DNA of 64,000 nt from Streptococcus sanguinis (lineage in GTDB: Bacteria; Bacillota; Bacilli; Lactobacillales; Streptococcaceae). The position numbers and the translations under genes were made by a program. Shown piece after piece: positions 7,842-20,971 of the stretch; the stretch's first letter is position 1; every line of letters begins with the position of its first letter. The stretch is from NCBI RefSeq assembly GCF_019929225.1, contig NZ_JAHZPA010000001.1, forward strand, positions 638,805 through 702,804. The letters are read 5' to 3'. Under the pieces are notes generated by a model. That model had not been told where the DNA came from, ran no database searches, and worked only from the letters and a program-made list of their open reading frames with translations.

Positions 7842-7854
7842 CTTCAAATGTCAA
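7826..7854 (-). promoter_or_regulatory. Promoter of gntR
   Basis: Minus-strand TTGACA (7849-7854) and TAAAAT (7826-7831) with a 17-base spacer. One operator half-site lies in the spacer and the other just downstream of the -10. Confidence 0.75.
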
Positions 7855-7963
7855 ACTAAATGATAAAGATTAGCTCTCAAATGCTTGCTTTTCTCACGAT
7901 TCTAGCTGTTTAGCCAAATAAAGACTCATATTCGTTTTTTCATCACTCTTGCTCCTTATTACC

Positions 7964-7992
7964 TTGGAAAAATTCCTTTTTTGTGATAAAAT
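7964..7992 (+). promoter_or_regulatory. Promoter of guaA
   Basis: TTGGAA (7964-7969) and TAAAAT (7987-7992) with a 17-base spacer, followed by the leader and AAGGGAA ahead of the ATG at 8030. No purine riboswitch structure was recognised in the short leader. Confidence 0.65.
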
Positions 7993-8029
7993 GAGGGGAA
8001 AAGATTACTTCTTTTAAGAAAGGGAACAG

Positions 8030-9592
8030 ATGACAACTAGAACTGAATTGCAAGATGTCGAAAAGATCATCGTGCTTGATTACGGCAGCCAGTACAACCA
8101 GCTGATTTCACGCCGCATTCGTGAAATCGGTGTTTTTTCTGAGCTAAAGAGCCACAAGATTACCGCTGACGAAGTCCGTGCTATCCAGCCTATCGGAATT
8201 ATCCTTTCCGGCGGTCCGAATTCTGTATATGAAGACGGCTCCTTTGATATTGATCCGGAAATTTTTGAGTTGGGAATCCCGATTTTGGGAATCTGCTATG
8301 GTATGCAGCTGTTAACTCACAAGCTGGGCGGCAAGGTTGTTCCTGCTGGTCATGCTGGAAATCGTGAATACGGTCAGTCAAATCTGTCACATACTGCTAA
8401 TTCCAGCCTTTTTAACGGTACGCCTGAAAGCCAGTTAGTTCTTATGAGCCACGGAGATGCAGTAACAGAAATTCCCACTGACTTTGTCCGTACTGGTACT
8501 TCTGCTGACTGTCCTTTTGCAGCTATTGAAAATCCAACTAAGAAAATCTACGGCATTCAGTTCCACCCTGAGGTTCGTCATTCAGAGTTTGGTTATGATA
8601 TCCTGCGCAACTTTGCTCTTGATATTTGTGGAGCCAAAGGCGACTGGTCTATGGATAACTTCATTGACATGGAAATTCAAAAAATCCGCCAAACCGTTGG
8701 TGACAAGAGGGTGCTGTTGGGACTTTCTGGCGGCGTAGACTCTTCTGTTGTCGGTGTTCTTTTACAGAAAGCAATCGGTGATCAACTAATCTGTATCTTT
8801 GTGGATCATGGTCTTTTGCGTAAAGGCGAAGCAGATCAGGTCATGGATATGCTGGGTGGCAAATTTGGTTTGAATATCATTAAGGCAGATGCTGCTAAAC
8901 GTTTCCTTGATAAACTAGCTGGTGTCTCAGATCCAGAGCAAAAACGTAAAATCATTGGAAACGAGTTTGTCTATGTCTTTGACGACGAAGCTAGCAAACT
9001 GAAAGATGTAAAATTCTTAGCTCAGGGCACACTTTATACCGATGTCATCGAATCCGGTACCGAAACTGCTCAGACTATTAAATCTCACCATAACGTTGGT
9101 GGTCTTCCGGAGGACATGCAGTTTGAGCTGATTGAGCCGTTGAACACACTTTATAAGGATGAAGTTCGTGCTTTGGGTACAGAGCTTGGTATGCCTGATG
9201 AAATTGTCTGGCGCCAGCCATTCCCAGGACCAGGACTTGCTATTCGTGTCATGGGAGAAATCACTGAGGAAAAATTGGAAACGGTTCGCGAATCTGATGC
9301 TATTCTCCGCGAAGAAATCGCCAAAGCTGGTCTTGACCGCGACATCTGGCAATACTTTACTGTTAACACTGGCGTCCGATCTGTTGGTGTCATGGGTGAC
9401 GGTCGGACCTACGACTACACAATTGCGATTCGCGCTATCACTTCTATCGATGGCATGACAGCTGACTTTGCCAAGATTCCTTGGGATGTTCTGCAAAAAA
9501 TCTCTGTTCGCATCGTCAACGAGGTGGATCATGTCAACCGCATTGTCTACGATATTACCAGCAAACCACCTGCAACTGTAGAGTGGGAGTAA
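8030..9592 (+). CDS. guaA: GMP synthase (glutamine-hydrolysing)
   Basis: Converts XMP, ATP and glutamine to GMP in the last step of guanine nucleotide synthesis. The 520 residues are full length. An N-terminal class I amidotransferase domain contains the nucleophile Cys89 in GICYGMQLL and the partner motif FHPEVRH. The ATP pyrophosphatase domain has the PP-loop [10 protein letters not shown], and the C-terminal dimerisation domain ends in [11 protein letters not shown]. It is transcribed alone between a promoter and a strong bidirectional terminator. Confidence 0.98.
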   Translation: MTTRTELQDVEKIIVLDYGSQYNQLISRRIREIGVFSELKSHKITADEVRAIQPIGIILSGGPNSVYEDGSFDIDPEIFELGIPILGICYGMQLLTHKLGGKVVPAGHAGNREYGQSNLSHTANSSLFNGTPESQLVLMSHGDAVTEIPTDFVRTGTSADCPFAAIENPTKKIYGIQFHPEVRHSEFGYDILRNFALDICGAKGDWSMDNFIDMEIQKIRQTVGDKRVLLGLSGGVDSSVVGVLLQKAIGDQLICIFVDHGLLRKGEADQVMDMLGGKFGLNIIKADAAKRFLDKLAGVSDPEQKRKIIGNEFVYVFDDEASKLKDVKFLAQGTLYTDVIESGTETAQTIKSHHNVGGLPEDMQFELIEPLNTLYKDEVRALGTELGMPDEIVWRQPFPGPGLAIRVMGEITEEKLETVRESDAILREEIAKAGLDRDIWQYFTVNTGVRSVGVMGDGRTYDYTIAIRAITSIDGMTADFAKIPWDVLQKISVRIVNEVDHVNRIVYDITSKPPATVEWE

Positions 9593-9633
9593 CAAACAAA
9601 TCTTATTTTAAATGATAACTGTAAAAACAAACG

Positions 9634-9659
9634 AGGCTAGGACTAAAATGTCCTAGCCT
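9634..9659. terminator. Bidirectional terminator between guaA and the DUF1002 gene
   Basis: Perfect 10-bp stem AGGCTAGGAC/GTCCTAGCCT (9634-9643 with 9650-9659) with a 6-base loop. TTGTTTT follows on plus and a T-rich run on minus. Confidence 0.9.
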
Positions 9660-9679
9660 TGTTTTACATAGTCTTGGAA

Positions 9680-10660
9680 TTAACCGCCAAACAATCCTTT
9701 AAAGAAGTTGACAATGGCATTCCAGATATTAGAAAAGAAATTACCGCCTTCTTGAAGGAGGCCGTTTGCATCAAAGTTAAGGTTAATATTGTTAAAGGTA
9801 TCCCCTGCCTTTGAAACAATGCTGTCTTTCAAGTCACTAAGTGTCTTTGTAAAGTCAGAATCCGTAATGACTCCACTGTTTGAAAGATTGACAGCGAAAT
9901 TCACGATGAGGTTTATTTGGTCACTGGTCACTGACTGAGTCAGACCGTAGTTTTTCAAGGTTTCTTCAACAATCTTACGGACATCATCAGCTGTCAGATT
10001 GCTGTTGTTCTTCTTAGCATTGGCGACAGCCGCTTTGATATCAGCCAGAGCTACGTTGAGCTTGTCTGCGTCATAGCCTTCCTTACCTGTGTTTTCAGCA
10101 TTGATACCAGAAAGGGTGGCCAGTTCTTCCTGCGCTAGGTTTTTATTTTCCTGAGGAATGGTCGCACCGTTATCTTCTAGAGAGTAGTAAATCCCTGCCA
10201 AGGCGCTCTCACCTGTTACCGGAATTGGTGCTGCAACAGTAATCTGCGCGTGCTGAACACCCAGAGTAACAGCTGCATTGCGATACATATCTTCTGTAAC
10301 CTTAGTGATGTTTTGCGGAGTGACAATTTTCACCTCTAATGGCTTATTGCTGCCTAACTTCTGGATTTTTACAGAAGAATAAAGCTGCAGGCTAGGGTCG
10401 TTGGCAACATCCATGATTTTAGAGTAGACTTCTGGAGTCATGGTCTTGAGAGGCTTGCTGTCGCTGGATGAATTGTAGCCCAGCATCTGCAAGGTCTGCT
10501 GTTTTTGGCTTTCATCCAAGGAATAACCCAGCACATACTCAGGTTGCACGTAAGTCTCATCAATGACTTTCTGAACATTTGAATCGGCAGCTGCGGTCGA
10601 TACAGTAAACAGAGTAGCCAGCAAGGCTCCTGCTGTCATTAAAGTTTTTTTGAATTTCAT
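9680..10660 (-). CDS. Secreted DUF1002 protein
   Basis: A 326-residue exported protein. The start at 10660 (MKFKKT) is chosen because AGAGGAAAAA precedes it and a Sec signal peptide follows at once (hydrophobic to about residue 22, ending near STAAAD). The mature part resembles DUF1002 proteins, whose function is not established. The C terminus ends in an aromatic/Phe-Gly-rich segment (WNAIVNFFKGLFGG) that may be membrane-active. No cell-wall sorting motif is present. It is monocistronic. Confidence 0.75.
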   Translation of the reverse strand: MKFKKTLMTAGALLATLFTVSTAAADSNVQKVIDETYVQPEYVLGYSLDESQKQQTLQMLGYNSSSDSKPLKTMTPEVYSKIMDVANDPSLQLYSSVKIQKLGSNKPLEVKIVTPQNITKVTEDMYRNAAVTLGVQHAQITVAAPIPVTGESALAGIYYSLEDNGATIPQENKNLAQEELATLSGINAENTGKEGYDADKLNVALADIKAAVANAKKNNSNLTADDVRKIVEETLKNYGLTQSVTSDQINLIVNFAVNLSNSGVITDSDFTKTLSDLKDSIVSKAGDTFNNINLNFDANGLLQEGGNFFSNIWNAIVNFFKGLFGG

Positions 10661-10825
10661 ATTTTTTCCTCTTTTCCTCCCGCCATAGTTTCCCAAATTC
10701 TATAGCTTTTTTTATAGAGCAAACTTCTTTCTGAGTGACTCGAATTTCTGTTTCTTGAGCTTGTGATTTTCGCTCCTTTTGATGTTCAGAGTGCTTCAGG
10801 TAAGTTGCTGCAATGATGGAGTTAT

Positions 10826-10858
10826 TATTATCTCATCCATTAAGGGCTTGAGATAATA
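10826..10858. repeat. Inverted repeat upstream of the DUF1002 gene
   Basis: Perfect 10-bp repeat TATTATCTCA (10826-10835) and TGAGATAATA (10849-10858) with a 13-base spacer. No U tract follows on either strand, so an operator is as likely as a transcript hairpin. Confidence 0.5.
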
Positions 10859-10900
10859 GATACATTTTACAACATTTCTCAAAGAAGTTCAAAGAAAAAA

Positions 10901-10929
10901 CAGTCACTGGATTTGCTTGCCAGTAACTG
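10901..10929 (-). terminator. Terminator of the second DUF915 gene
   Basis: Stem CAGTCACTGG/CCAGTAACTG (10901-10910 with 10920-10929, one mismatch) followed on minus by TTTTTTCTTT. Confidence 0.75.
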
Positions 10930-10936
10930 CTCTTTT

Positions 10937-11791
10937 CTACTTTTTCCAAAGGAAGTCAATCAGTAATTCGTCTACTTCTGGATTTTCATGCAATTGACTG
11001 TGCTGAGCCAACTGACCTGTGATTTTCTTTTCCTGATAAGATTTAGCATTTTCAACTAGGAGATACTTGAGGCTGCGGGAAGAGGTATTGAGTACGGAGC
11101 CGTCGGATTCGTTTTTGAAATCGCCGTAAATATTTAGAACATCAACTTGCTCTTGTGGATATACTTCTCGTAATCCCAGTAGTTTTTGATAAGTCTGGCT
11201 CATAGCACTAGGCTGGCCAGTTTGGTCGTCTAGGATTCTCAAATCTTCAGGCAAGTCCCTTTCTTCCAAACCATTAACATGGTTGGCAATATTGACCTGC
11301 TTTTGCAGCTCGGGCAGCTTTTCATCCTGACCGTTCTCCAGCATATAAAAGAGGATGGACATATTCCCCATCGAATGGCCTACCAGATTCATCTTATCAA
11401 ATCCATAAGTCTCTTGTAGCTTGCGAATCACAGCTGTTGCATATTTGCCATCTTGAGAATAGTCGGCATTGCGGTTATCTTCATAGTTTACCTTGATAAT
11501 GGGATTGATAGCACCTTTCGGTATCTCGCCTAATAAGCTTACTTGCCCATTTTTACTGACATTTGCTGTGATAATTGTCTGAGTGACTCCAGCTTTTTTG
11601 GCTGCTTCTGCCATATGATTTTCAGAATTAGAGCTGGATCCAAAACCGTGGAAAAACAAGGTCGGCGTTGTTGACTGCACAAATTGTTTTGTATTGAGGT
11701 TAGTGGCTTCTTTATGGTTGTAAAAAGCTGTTAGACCGGCAATTGTCACCAAGACCAGAATCAGGAGCTTAAAAGCAAGTTTCTTGTTCAT
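10937..11791 (-). CDS. Membrane-anchored DUF915 alpha/beta hydrolase
   Basis: A 284-residue protein with an N-terminal hydrophobic segment (about residues 7-23) that anchors or exports it. An oxyanion-type FFHGFGSS is followed by the nucleophile elbow GHSMGN, and there is a C-terminal His in the QHSQLHENPEVDELL region. The fold is that of DUF915 hydrolases, with unknown substrate. It is a paralogue of the gene at 2599-3402 but, unlike that one, has a clear export signal. It is monocistronic with its own terminator. Confidence 0.8.
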   Translation of the reverse strand: MNKKLAFKLLILVLVTIAGLTAFYNHKEATNLNTKQFVQSTTPTLFFHGFGSSSNSENHMAEAAKKAGVTQTIITANVSKNGQVSLLGEIPKGAINPIIKVNYEDNRNADYSQDGKYATAVIRKLQETYGFDKMNLVGHSMGNMSILFYMLENGQDEKLPELQKQVNIANHVNGLEERDLPEDLRILDDQTGQPSAMSQTYQKLLGLREVYPQEQVDVLNIYGDFKNESDGSVLNTSSRSLKYLLVENAKSYQEKKITGQLAQHSQLHENPEVDELLIDFLWKK

Positions 11792-11881
11792 TTTTCATTC
11801 CTTTTTATGATAGATGTACAAAATTATATCATGTATCTATCATGGTTACAAATATCTGGATTATTACTTCACCATCAAAAA

Positions 11882-11907
11882 AGAAAGAAGCTTAACTACT
11901 TCTTTCT
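11882..11907 (-). terminator. Terminator of the tdk-to-pvaA gene string
   Basis: Stem AGAAAGAAG/CTTCTTTCT (11882-11890 with 11899-11907) with an 8-base loop, overlapping the pvaA stop codon and followed by a T run on minus. Confidence 0.7.
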
Positions 11908-12508
11908 AAAACCATTTTAAGAGGCGCATGATATGCATGTTCATCTTGACCTGACGGGAATAATAATAATTACCGCCGTTGATATAGAGCTCTGGTCCGT
12001 GAAAAATAGAGATCAGGTTATAGTAGCCGTAGGTCTTGCCTGTTACATTTCCTAAACTTGGCGCTACTACATCTTTGGAATATTTCTTAGCCAGCTCTAG
12101 CGTATTTTCACCACCGTTTTTAGCGACGTAGTCGATATAGGACTGACCGAAATTATAGGCTTGTACTGCTGTCCAAACATCTACCTTTTTCTCGCTGGCT
12201 AACTCTAGGTTATCAGACAGGGTCTGGACGCCCTGGCGAATACTTTCTTTGTTATCCGTGATAGCATTAGTCTGACCAGTCGCACTTTCACTGGACTGCA
12301 TGACATCAGTGTCTTTTCCCTTGGTCTCTGTATAAATCATGGCCAGTACCAATTCTTCATTGGCCGCTGTATCCTGCTCGTCCAGCACTTCTCTGACTAA
12401 GCTCTGATACTTCATGACCTGCTTGACATCATGATGAAACTGATAAATCTTGTAGCCGGCAAAGAGCACGAAAAGGACTAAAATCAGTCTTCTTAGAAAT
12501 TTAAACAT
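11906..12508 (-). CDS. pvaA: Lysozyme-like muramidase, PvaA family
   Basis: The 200-residue protein has an N-terminal membrane segment (residues 6-21) and a lysozyme-like (SLT/goose-lysozyme type) domain. The catalytic Glu is expected in [21 protein letters not shown] and a substrate-binding region in [15 protein letters not shown]. It matches the pneumococcal vaccine antigen A family, which acts on peptidoglycan at the cell surface. It lies next to the nucleoid-associated protein gene and glyA, the same order as in pneumococcus. It overlaps the preceding gene by one base. Confidence 0.85.
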   Translation of the reverse strand: MFKFLRRLILVLFVLFAGYKIYQFHHDVKQVMKYQSLVREVLDEQDTAANEELVLAMIYTETKGKDTDVMQSSESATGQTNAITDNKESIRQGVQTLSDNLELASEKKVDVWTAVQAYNFGQSYIDYVAKNGGENTLELAKKYSKDVVAPSLGNVTGKTYGYYNLISIFHGPELYINGGNYYYSRQVKMNMHIMRLLKWF

Positions 12509-13482
12509 TATTTATTTTGGATATCCTCGATGTTCTTAATCAAAATAGAATAGGTCCCATTATCGTTCTGGATAAATTCTACTGACTCTGCGTCTTGATA
12601 GATATTATTAGGAACAATGAGCTCAATTCCGTTTGAAAGGGAGAGTTTCTGATTTTCGAACTTTTTCTTCTGGCGGCTACTATCAATCTCATCAAATTTG
12701 ACTGGCTCAGGAATAGCTTCCTTGACTTGGTCAATAAAGGTAAGTCGGGCAGTTAGATTGCTGTCAAAAAGATCATCGGCCAGTTTCTCAGGCGACAATT
12801 CGTCGTTTTCTTCCAGATTTTTGAAAATACTGGATTTGACCTTGGACTGGAACTGAAAATCGTCTTTGTTAAAACTTTCGGCAACTTTTTGAGCAGTCTT
12901 CTCAAGTGCTTTGATTGATTTCTTGGCTGAAATTGTCGGATTGACCTGCAAGAGATTGTCTGACATATAATTGAGAAAGGCACCGTTATACTTGATGCGC
13001 TTTTCAATCAGATGGTACTTGCGAGATTTGAGATTGATGACCAAAGCCTCGTCTGCACCTGTACCAAAGCCAGGTAGATTGTTCTGCGTCAGCTTGATAG
13101 GATTGTCCACCTCACCCCCTAAGTGGGTCAGAGTTTCCCGCAGAGCAATCCGCAGAAAAGCAAAGTGCTCCACACCTTCTTTGTCAAACTGGACAAAAAT
13201 CAGATCGTTGGTTTTCTGATTTTCACTGACAGAAAACTCCTCCTGCCAGAGCTTAGCCACTGTCAATGATGTTTCCAGTAAGTCGTCTGAAAGCTGGGCT
13301 AAAAAGACGTTTTCGGGATCGAAAACACCTGTTTTAGCATCGTCAGAGTAGACCCGCTCAATCTTCTTGCGCAGGTATTCTTCAATCTTAGGAGTAATGT
13401 TGAGAAACTTATCCGCCAGCAGCAGTTCGGTATCAGCTGGGCTGAATTGATGAATAATCGCTTTTTTTACGTAAATATCCAT
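12508..13482 (-). CDS. Nucleoid-associated protein (NdpA/YejK family)
   Basis: The 324-residue cytosolic protein resembles the NA37/YejK family of nucleoid-associated proteins, with the characteristic N-terminal [12 protein letters not shown] and a mid-region rich in acidic and Lys residues. Its exact role in streptococci is unknown. It sits between glyA, whose stop is one base upstream of its start region, and pvaA, which overlaps its stop. This is a tight translationally coupled arrangement conserved in the genus. Confidence 0.8.
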   Translation of the reverse strand: MDIYVKKAIIHQFSPADTELLLADKFLNITPKIEEYLRKKIERVYSDDAKTGVFDPENVFLAQLSDDLLETSLTVAKLWQEEFSVSENQKTNDLIFVQFDKEGVEHFAFLRIALRETLTHLGGEVDNPIKLTQNNLPGFGTGADEALVINLKSRKYHLIEKRIKYNGAFLNYMSDNLLQVNPTISAKKSIKALEKTAQKVAESFNKDDFQFQSKVKSSIFKNLEENDELSPEKLADDLFDSNLTARLTFIDQVKEAIPEPVKFDEIDSSRQKKKFENQKLSLSNGIELIVPNNIYQDAESVEFIQNDNGTYSILIKNIEDIQNK

Positions 13483-13483
13483 C

Positions 13484-14746
13484 TTAGTTCAAGCCCTCAT
13501 AGAGTGGAAAAGTGTCCGTTAGTTCACGAACTTCCGCCCGCACCTGATTCAGCACCGCTTCGTTTTCAGCGTTTTCCAGAGCCTTGATAATGAGCTCGGC
13601 TACCTTGATGCTTTCTGTTACACCAAAGCCTCGAGCTGCAATAGCTGCAGTACCGATACGAATTCCGCTAGTCTTAAATGGTGACAAAGTCTCGTAAGGG
13701 ATGGAGTTTTTATTAAGCGTAATATTCACCTCATCCAAGAGATTTTGCGCTACTTTCCCATTTTCTACAACCTTAGTGACATCAACCAAGAAAAGATGAT
13801 TTTCAGTACCGTCAGAAATCACACGGAACTTATCATGCTGACGGAAGACTTGGGCCATAGCTTGGGCATTATCCAAAATCTGCTGGGCATAAACCTTGAA
13901 AGCTGGGTCAAGCACTTCTTTAAATGCAACTGCTTTGGCTGCAATGACATGCTCCAATGGTCCGCCTTGAATGCCTGGGAAGATGGCTGAGTTGATTTTC
14001 TTAGCCAATTCTTCATCATTTGTCAAAATCAATCCACCGCGAGGTCCGCGCAAGGTCTTGTGGGTCGTCGTCGTTGTGATATCTGCATAAGGTACAGGGC
14101 TAGGATGGAGGCCTGCCGCGACCAATCCAGCGATGTGAGCCATATCTACCATAAGCTTGGCACTTACTGCATCAGCGATTTCACGGAACTTTGAAAAGTC
14201 AATGATATGAGAGTAGGCTGAAGCACCTGCCACAATCAGCTTAGGCTGAACCTCTTTGGCTTGCTGGAGGATGGCATCAAAGTCAAGTAACTCCGTATCT
14301 GGGTCAACACTATAGGATACAAAATTGTAAGTTTGACCAGAGAAGCTGACTGATGCACCATGAGTCAAGTGGCCGCCCGCAGATAAATCCATACCCATAA
14401 CTGTATCACCTGGCTCAATCAAAGCCATATAAGCAGCACAATTAGCCTGGCTGCCTGAGTGAGGCTGAACATTAGCAAACTTGGCACCAAAGATTTCCTT
14501 GGCACGCTCAATTGCCAGACTCTCAATCACATCCACTACATCTGTCCCACCATAGTAACGGCGGCCTGGGTAGCCCTCAGCGTACTTATTGGTCAAAATA
14601 GAACCTTGAGCAGCCATGACAGCTTTAGAAACGACATTTTCTGAAGCGATCAGCTCAATATTATGCTGCTGACGTTCTTCTTCTTTAGCAACTGCTTCCC
14701 AAATCTCTGGGTCAAATGCTTTGTAGTTTTCTTGGTCAAAAATCAT
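13484..14746 (-). CDS. glyA: Serine hydroxymethyltransferase
   Basis: A PLP enzyme interconverting serine and glycine with tetrahydrofolate, and the main source of one-carbon units. It is 420 residues, full length. The PLP lysine lies in [14 protein letters not shown], with the usual [13 protein letters not shown] and HSGSQAN motifs. It follows ywlC by 47 bases that contain a small hairpin and precedes the nucleoid-associated protein gene. It is part of the tdk-prfA-prmC-ywlC-glyA string. Confidence 0.98.
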   Translation of the reverse strand: MIFDQENYKAFDPEIWEAVAKEEERQQHNIELIASENVVSKAVMAAQGSILTNKYAEGYPGRRYYGGTDVVDVIESLAIERAKEIFGAKFANVQPHSGSQANCAAYMALIEPGDTVMGMDLSAGGHLTHGASVSFSGQTYNFVSYSVDPDTELLDFDAILQQAKEVQPKLIVAGASAYSHIIDFSKFREIADAVSAKLMVDMAHIAGLVAAGLHPSPVPYADITTTTTHKTLRGPRGGLILTNDEELAKKINSAIFPGIQGGPLEHVIAAKAVAFKEVLDPAFKVYAQQILDNAQAMAQVFRQHDKFRVISDGTENHLFLVDVTKVVENGKVAQNLLDEVNITLNKNSIPYETLSPFKTSGIRIGTAAIAARGFGVTESIKVAELIIKALENAENEAVLNQVRAEVRELTDTFPLYEGLN

Positions 14747-14772
14747 AAGGTGTCTCCCTTCTTTTGCGAAAA

Positions 14773-14789
14773 TAGGACCTTAGGTCCTA
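14773..14789 (-). terminator. Small hairpin between ywlC and glyA
   Basis: Palindrome TAGGACC-TTA-GGTCCTA (14773-14789). The T tract after it on minus is short, so it may be a weak terminator or a processing hairpin inside the operon. Confidence 0.4.
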
Positions 14790-14793
14790 AAAG

Positions 14794-15384
14794 TTAAAAT
14801 TTTATATCATTTACTTGGGCGAGAATATCCTCGCGAGTGATTGCCCCTTGGCGTGAAATAAGAGCCTTTTCTCCAGACAAGTCCAGAATAGTTGAATCCT
14901 GACCTGTCAGAGCAGCATCATCTTCTACACCTGAGACCTCCTCTTGAAAATCCATCATAATCTGCTGGAAAGAAGTTCCACTAGCTTTTCCAGAAAGATT
15001 GGCGGATGGACCAATCAAGGGCCCGTACTTTCGAATCAAATCTAGGGTAACCGGATGTTTAGGAATCCGAAAGCCTACAGTTTTCATATCTGAATTTATC
15101 CAAGTCGGCACTCGGTCATTGGCTTGGAGGATAATAGTCAGCGGCCCAGGTAGAAAGGCTTGGTAGAGTTGATCTAGATAAGTGGGCTGGTTCTTAGAAA
15201 AGGCATAAATCTCTTCTAAACTACCCACATTAAGATTAAGAGCTTTGTCGCGAGGTCTTTGTTTTAATTCGTAGACTCGCTCAACAACCTCTTCATTCAA
15301 AGCCTGGGCAAAGAGGCCATAAACAGTTTCGGTGGGCAGGACAACTGCTCCGCCTGCTGCTAGAGTCTTTTCTATCTTATCCAT
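14794..15384 (-). CDS. ywlC: L-threonylcarbamoyladenylate synthase (Sua5/YrdC/YwlC family)
   Basis: Makes threonylcarbamoyl-AMP for the t6A modification of ANN-decoding tRNAs. The 196-residue YrdC domain has the N-terminal LPTETVYGLFAQA motif, the KQRPRDKALN nucleotide/threonine site and GPSANLSGKASGTS. The start at 15384 (MDKIEKT) is preferred over an ATG ten codons earlier because it overlaps the prmC stop by only eight bases. It is directly downstream of prmC, a common pairing. Confidence 0.9.
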   Translation of the reverse strand: MDKIEKTLAAGGAVVLPTETVYGLFAQALNEEVVERVYELKQRPRDKALNLNVGSLEEIYAFSKNQPTYLDQLYQAFLPGPLTIILQANDRVPTWINSDMKTVGFRIPKHPVTLDLIRKYGPLIGPSANLSGKASGTSFQQIMMDFQEEVSGVEDDAALTGQDSTILDLSGEKALISRQGAITREDILAQVNDIKF

Positions 15385-16207
15385 TGTCCATCGCCACCAT
15401 TCTATCTTTGCCAAATTGATCTTTCAAGACTCGGATTCGTTTTTGAGGGAAGTGTTTTTCCAGCAACTCCCTGACACCGTCACCTTGCTTGTAACCAATT
15501 TCCAGATAGATTTTTCCTATTTTTGTCAGATAGTCTCCTGCCTGCTCGGCTATTTTCCGATAGACGGCATAGCCATCTTCCTCAGCAAAGAGGGCCATGT
15601 GAGGCTCTGAGGTCAGAACGTTAAGTCCAACTTCATTCTTATCCGCTTCTGAAATATAGGGCGGATTAGAGACGATAATGTCAAAGTTCCCACTGATTGC
15701 ATCCAAGCAATCGGATTGGACAAAAGCAAGGTTAAGTCCGCATGACTGAGCATTTTCTCTTGCCAAGGAAAGAGCATCGCTTGATAGATCAGAAGCAGTA
15801 ATCTGCCAGTCTGGACGGCCATTTGCCAGTGCAAGAGCAATGGCTCCGCTACCCGTTCCGATATCCAAGACAGACAAAGAACTTTCAGGATTTTCTGACA
15901 AAATCAGCTCCACCAGCTCCTCTGTCTCAGGCCTTGGAATCAACACACGCTCATCAACCTTGAGACTCAAACCTAGAAAGTCACTGCTCCCAATGATATA
16001 CTGGGCTGGCCTATGAGCAAGCAGCTGCTCTTGAATTGCTTTTAGCTGTTTATGGTCTTCCTGTCTGACTTCTGTCCGAAGTTTGAGAACAAAGTCGGTA
16101 AAGGAGAGCATATTGAGAGCCCGATAAACGAAAGACAAGCTTTCTGCTTCTTCTCCCGCTGCTAGCAGCTCTTGCTCTAGCTGCGCCAAATATTGAGCCA
16201 GCATCAT
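15377..16207 (-). CDS. prmC: Release factor glutamine methyltransferase
   Basis: Methylates the Gln of the GGQ motif in RF1/RF2. The 276 residues have a helical N-terminal domain and a SAM-dependent methyltransferase domain with VLDIGTGSGAIALAL and the signature SNPPYISEAD. It overlaps prfA, its substrate gene, by one base upstream and ywlC downstream, which supports translational coupling. Confidence 0.96.
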   Translation of the reverse strand: MMLAQYLAQLEQELLAAGEEAESLSFVYRALNMLSFTDFVLKLRTEVRQEDHKQLKAIQEQLLAHRPAQYIIGSSDFLGLSLKVDERVLIPRPETEELVELILSENPESSLSVLDIGTGSGAIALALANGRPDWQITASDLSSDALSLARENAQSCGLNLAFVQSDCLDAISGNFDIIVSNPPYISEADKNEVGLNVLTSEPHMALFAEEDGYAVYRKIAEQAGDYLTKIGKIYLEIGYKQGDGVRELLEKHFPQKRIRVLKDQFGKDRMVAMDNG

Positions 16208-17286
16208 TATTTATTCAGCTCTTCTAGTTTTTGCGTTTGGTCATATAGAACCAGAGCGTCAACGACTTCATCCAGTTTGCCAGCTAAAATCGTGTCCAGC
16301 TTTTGCAAGGTCAAACCGATACGGTGATCTGTCACCCGGTTTTGCGGGAAATTATAGGTGCGAATCCGCTCTGAGCGATCGCCTGTACCAATTGTGGACT
16401 TGCGCTCTGCATCCTGCTCATCTTGAGCAATTTGAGCAAAGTGGTCTGCTACGCGGGCTCGGATGATTTTCATAGCCTTATCTCTATTCTTCTGCTGGGT
16501 CCGCTCTTCCTGCATTTCGACCTTAATATTGGTTGGCAGATGGACGATACGAACAGCAGTCGCAACCTTATTGACGTTCTGTCCGCCTGCACCAGATGCG
16601 TGGTAGATGTCAACGCGCAGATCTTTAGGATCAATGTCGTATTCTACTTCTTCGATTTCTGGCATAACCAAGACAGTTGCCGTCGAGGTGTGAACGCGAC
16701 CTTGGCTTTCGGTTACAGGAACCCGCTGTACGCGGTGAGCGCCAGATTCATACTTAAGCTTTGAGTAGACCGACTGACCTGAGACCATAGCGACCACTTC
16801 CTTGATCCCGCCTACACCATTATAAGAGGCCTCCATGACTTCGAAGCGCCAGCCTTGGCTTTCAGCATATTTTTGATACATCTGCAAGAGGTCTCCTGCA
16901 AACAACTGCGCTTCGTCTCCTCCTGCAGCTCCGCGGATTTCAAGGATAATATTCTTATCGTCATTTGGATCTTTAGGCAAAAGAAGGATTTTTAGTTTTT
17001 CCTCGTATTCTTCTTTTTCAGCCTTGGCATCTTTGAGCTCCTGCTTGGCCATTTCTTCTAAGTCAGCATCACCAGAGGCGTCTTTTATCATTTCTTCAGC
17101 GTCTGTGATGTTTTGCAGGACTTTTTTATACTCACGGTAAGCTGTCACTGTATCGCGGGTGCTGGCTTCTTCCTTAGAAAGCTCCATAAAACGCTTGGTA
17201 TCGCTGACTACATCAGGGTCGCTTAGGAGTTCACCAAGTTCTTCATAGCGATCTTCAACTGCTTGTAACTGTTCATAGATGTTCAT
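16207..17286 (-). CDS. prfA: Peptide chain release factor 1
   Basis: Terminates translation at UAA and UAG. The 359 residues contain the codon-recognition tripeptide PVT (in [10 protein letters not shown]), which marks RF1 rather than RF2, and the catalytic GGQ loop in [12 protein letters not shown]. It lies between tdk (36 bases upstream) and prmC. Confidence 0.98.
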   Translation of the reverse strand: MNIYEQLQAVEDRYEELGELLSDPDVVSDTKRFMELSKEEASTRDTVTAYREYKKVLQNITDAEEMIKDASGDADLEEMAKQELKDAKAEKEEYEEKLKILLLPKDPNDDKNIILEIRGAAGGDEAQLFAGDLLQMYQKYAESQGWRFEVMEASYNGVGGIKEVVAMVSGQSVYSKLKYESGAHRVQRVPVTESQGRVHTSTATVLVMPEIEEVEYDIDPKDLRVDIYHASGAGGQNVNKVATAVRIVHLPTNIKVEMQEERTQQKNRDKAMKIIRARVADHFAQIAQDEQDAERKSTIGTGDRSERIRTYNFPQNRVTDHRIGLTLQKLDTILAGKLDEVVDALVLYDQTQKLEELNK

Positions 17287-17321
17287 AGATTTTTCATCAT
17301 CTCCTTTTTTCTATCGTTGGA

Positions 17322-17894
17322 TTACTTAATATCGGGGTTAAAATAGTGCTTGCGGCAGACTGAGATATAGGTCTCGTGGCCGCCAATTTTGATCTGCTCA
17401 CCATCATAAACAGGCTTTCCGTTATCAGTCCGTAAAACCATGGTGGCCTTACGAGAGCAATATTGGCAAATGGTTTTAATCTCCTCAATCTTGTCAGCCA
17501 AGAGCAAGAGGTGCTTAGAGCCTTCAAAAAGTTCATTGCGAAAATCATTTTTTAGACCAAAAGCCATAACCGGAACATCCAACTCATCCACCACTCTAGC
17601 TAAATCATAGACATGGTGGCGTTTCAAGAACTGAGCCTCATCAATCAAAACACAATAAGGTTTTTCAGGCAGCTGCCGGATATAGCCAAAAATATCGGTC
17701 TGTTCTTCAATAGCCATAGCATTCCGCTTCATACCGATACGACTAGAAACGACACCAAAGCCGTCACGTGTATCAACAGCCGAGGTCATGATAACCACGC
17801 TCTTGCCTTGTTCTTCATAATTGTGGGCCACTTTTAAAATTTCAATGGTCTTGCCCGAATTCATTGTGCCATATTTGTAGTATAACTGAGCCAT
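17322..17894 (-). CDS. tdk: Thymidine kinase
   Basis: Phosphorylates thymidine with ATP in the salvage pathway. The 190-residue type II enzyme has a P-loop GTMNSGKT (residues 9-16), a Walker B-like VLIDEAQFL and zinc-binding Cys in CQYCSRKA plus a later CRKH. It is the first gene of the minus-strand string running to pvaA and is divergent from the small tautomerase gene. Confidence 0.97.
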   Translation of the reverse strand: MAQLYYKYGTMNSGKTIEILKVAHNYEEQGKSVVIMTSAVDTRDGFGVVSSRIGMKRNAMAIEEQTDIFGYIRQLPEKPYCVLIDEAQFLKRHHVYDLARVVDELDVPVMAFGLKNDFRNELFEGSKHLLLLADKIEEIKTICQYCSRKATMVLRTDNGKPVYDGEQIKIGGHETYISVCRKHYFNPDIK

Positions 17895-18017
17895 AATTTA
17901 AATCTTTGCTAATTCACTATCTCCATTTTTACTTCACATTATTTTACCATAATTCACTACTCTTTAAAACCTCATTTATGATAAAATAATGATAACGAAA
18001 TAAAGGAGGCAGAAAAT

Positions 18018-18200
18018 ATGCCATTTGTTAGAATTGATTTGTTTGAAGGACGCACTCTAGAGCAGAAAAAAGCTCTTGCCAAGGAAGTAACTGAAGCCGT
18101 TGTCAGAAATACAGGCGCACCTCAGTCTGCTGTCCATGTCATTATTAACGACATGCCTGAAGGAACCTACTTCCCACAAGGTGAAATGCGGGAAAAATAA
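18018..18200 (+). CDS. 4-oxalocrotonate tautomerase-family protein
   Basis: The 60-residue protein has the catalytic Pro directly after the initiator Met (MPFVRIDL), as in all members of this tautomerase superfamily, and the usual beta-alpha-beta length. AAAGGAGG precedes the ATG. Such proteins form hexamers and act in the cytosol. The physiological substrate in streptococci is unknown. It is monocistronic with a strong terminator. Confidence 0.92.
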   Translation: MPFVRIDLFEGRTLEQKKALAKEVTEAVVRNTGAPQSAVHVIINDMPEGTYFPQGEMREK

Positions 18201-18207
18201 AAAAGAC

Positions 18208-18247
18208 AAGCCAGCGGTTTATGGAGATTTAACCTGCTGGCTTTTTT
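18208..18247 (+). terminator. Terminator of the tautomerase gene
   Basis: Stem AAGCCAGC/GCTGGCTT (18208-18215 with 18236-18243), extended by GGTT/AACC across a one-base bulge, then a T run to 18247. Confidence 0.85.
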
Positions 18248-20958
<2,711 letters not shown>

Positions 20959-20971
20959 TAGAAAAACCTCC

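Noticed and set aside
9017..9595. Long open frame antisense to guaA (192 codons)
   Set aside because: It lies fully inside guaA on the other strand, has no ribosome binding site or recognisable protein, and is explained by the codon use of guaA.
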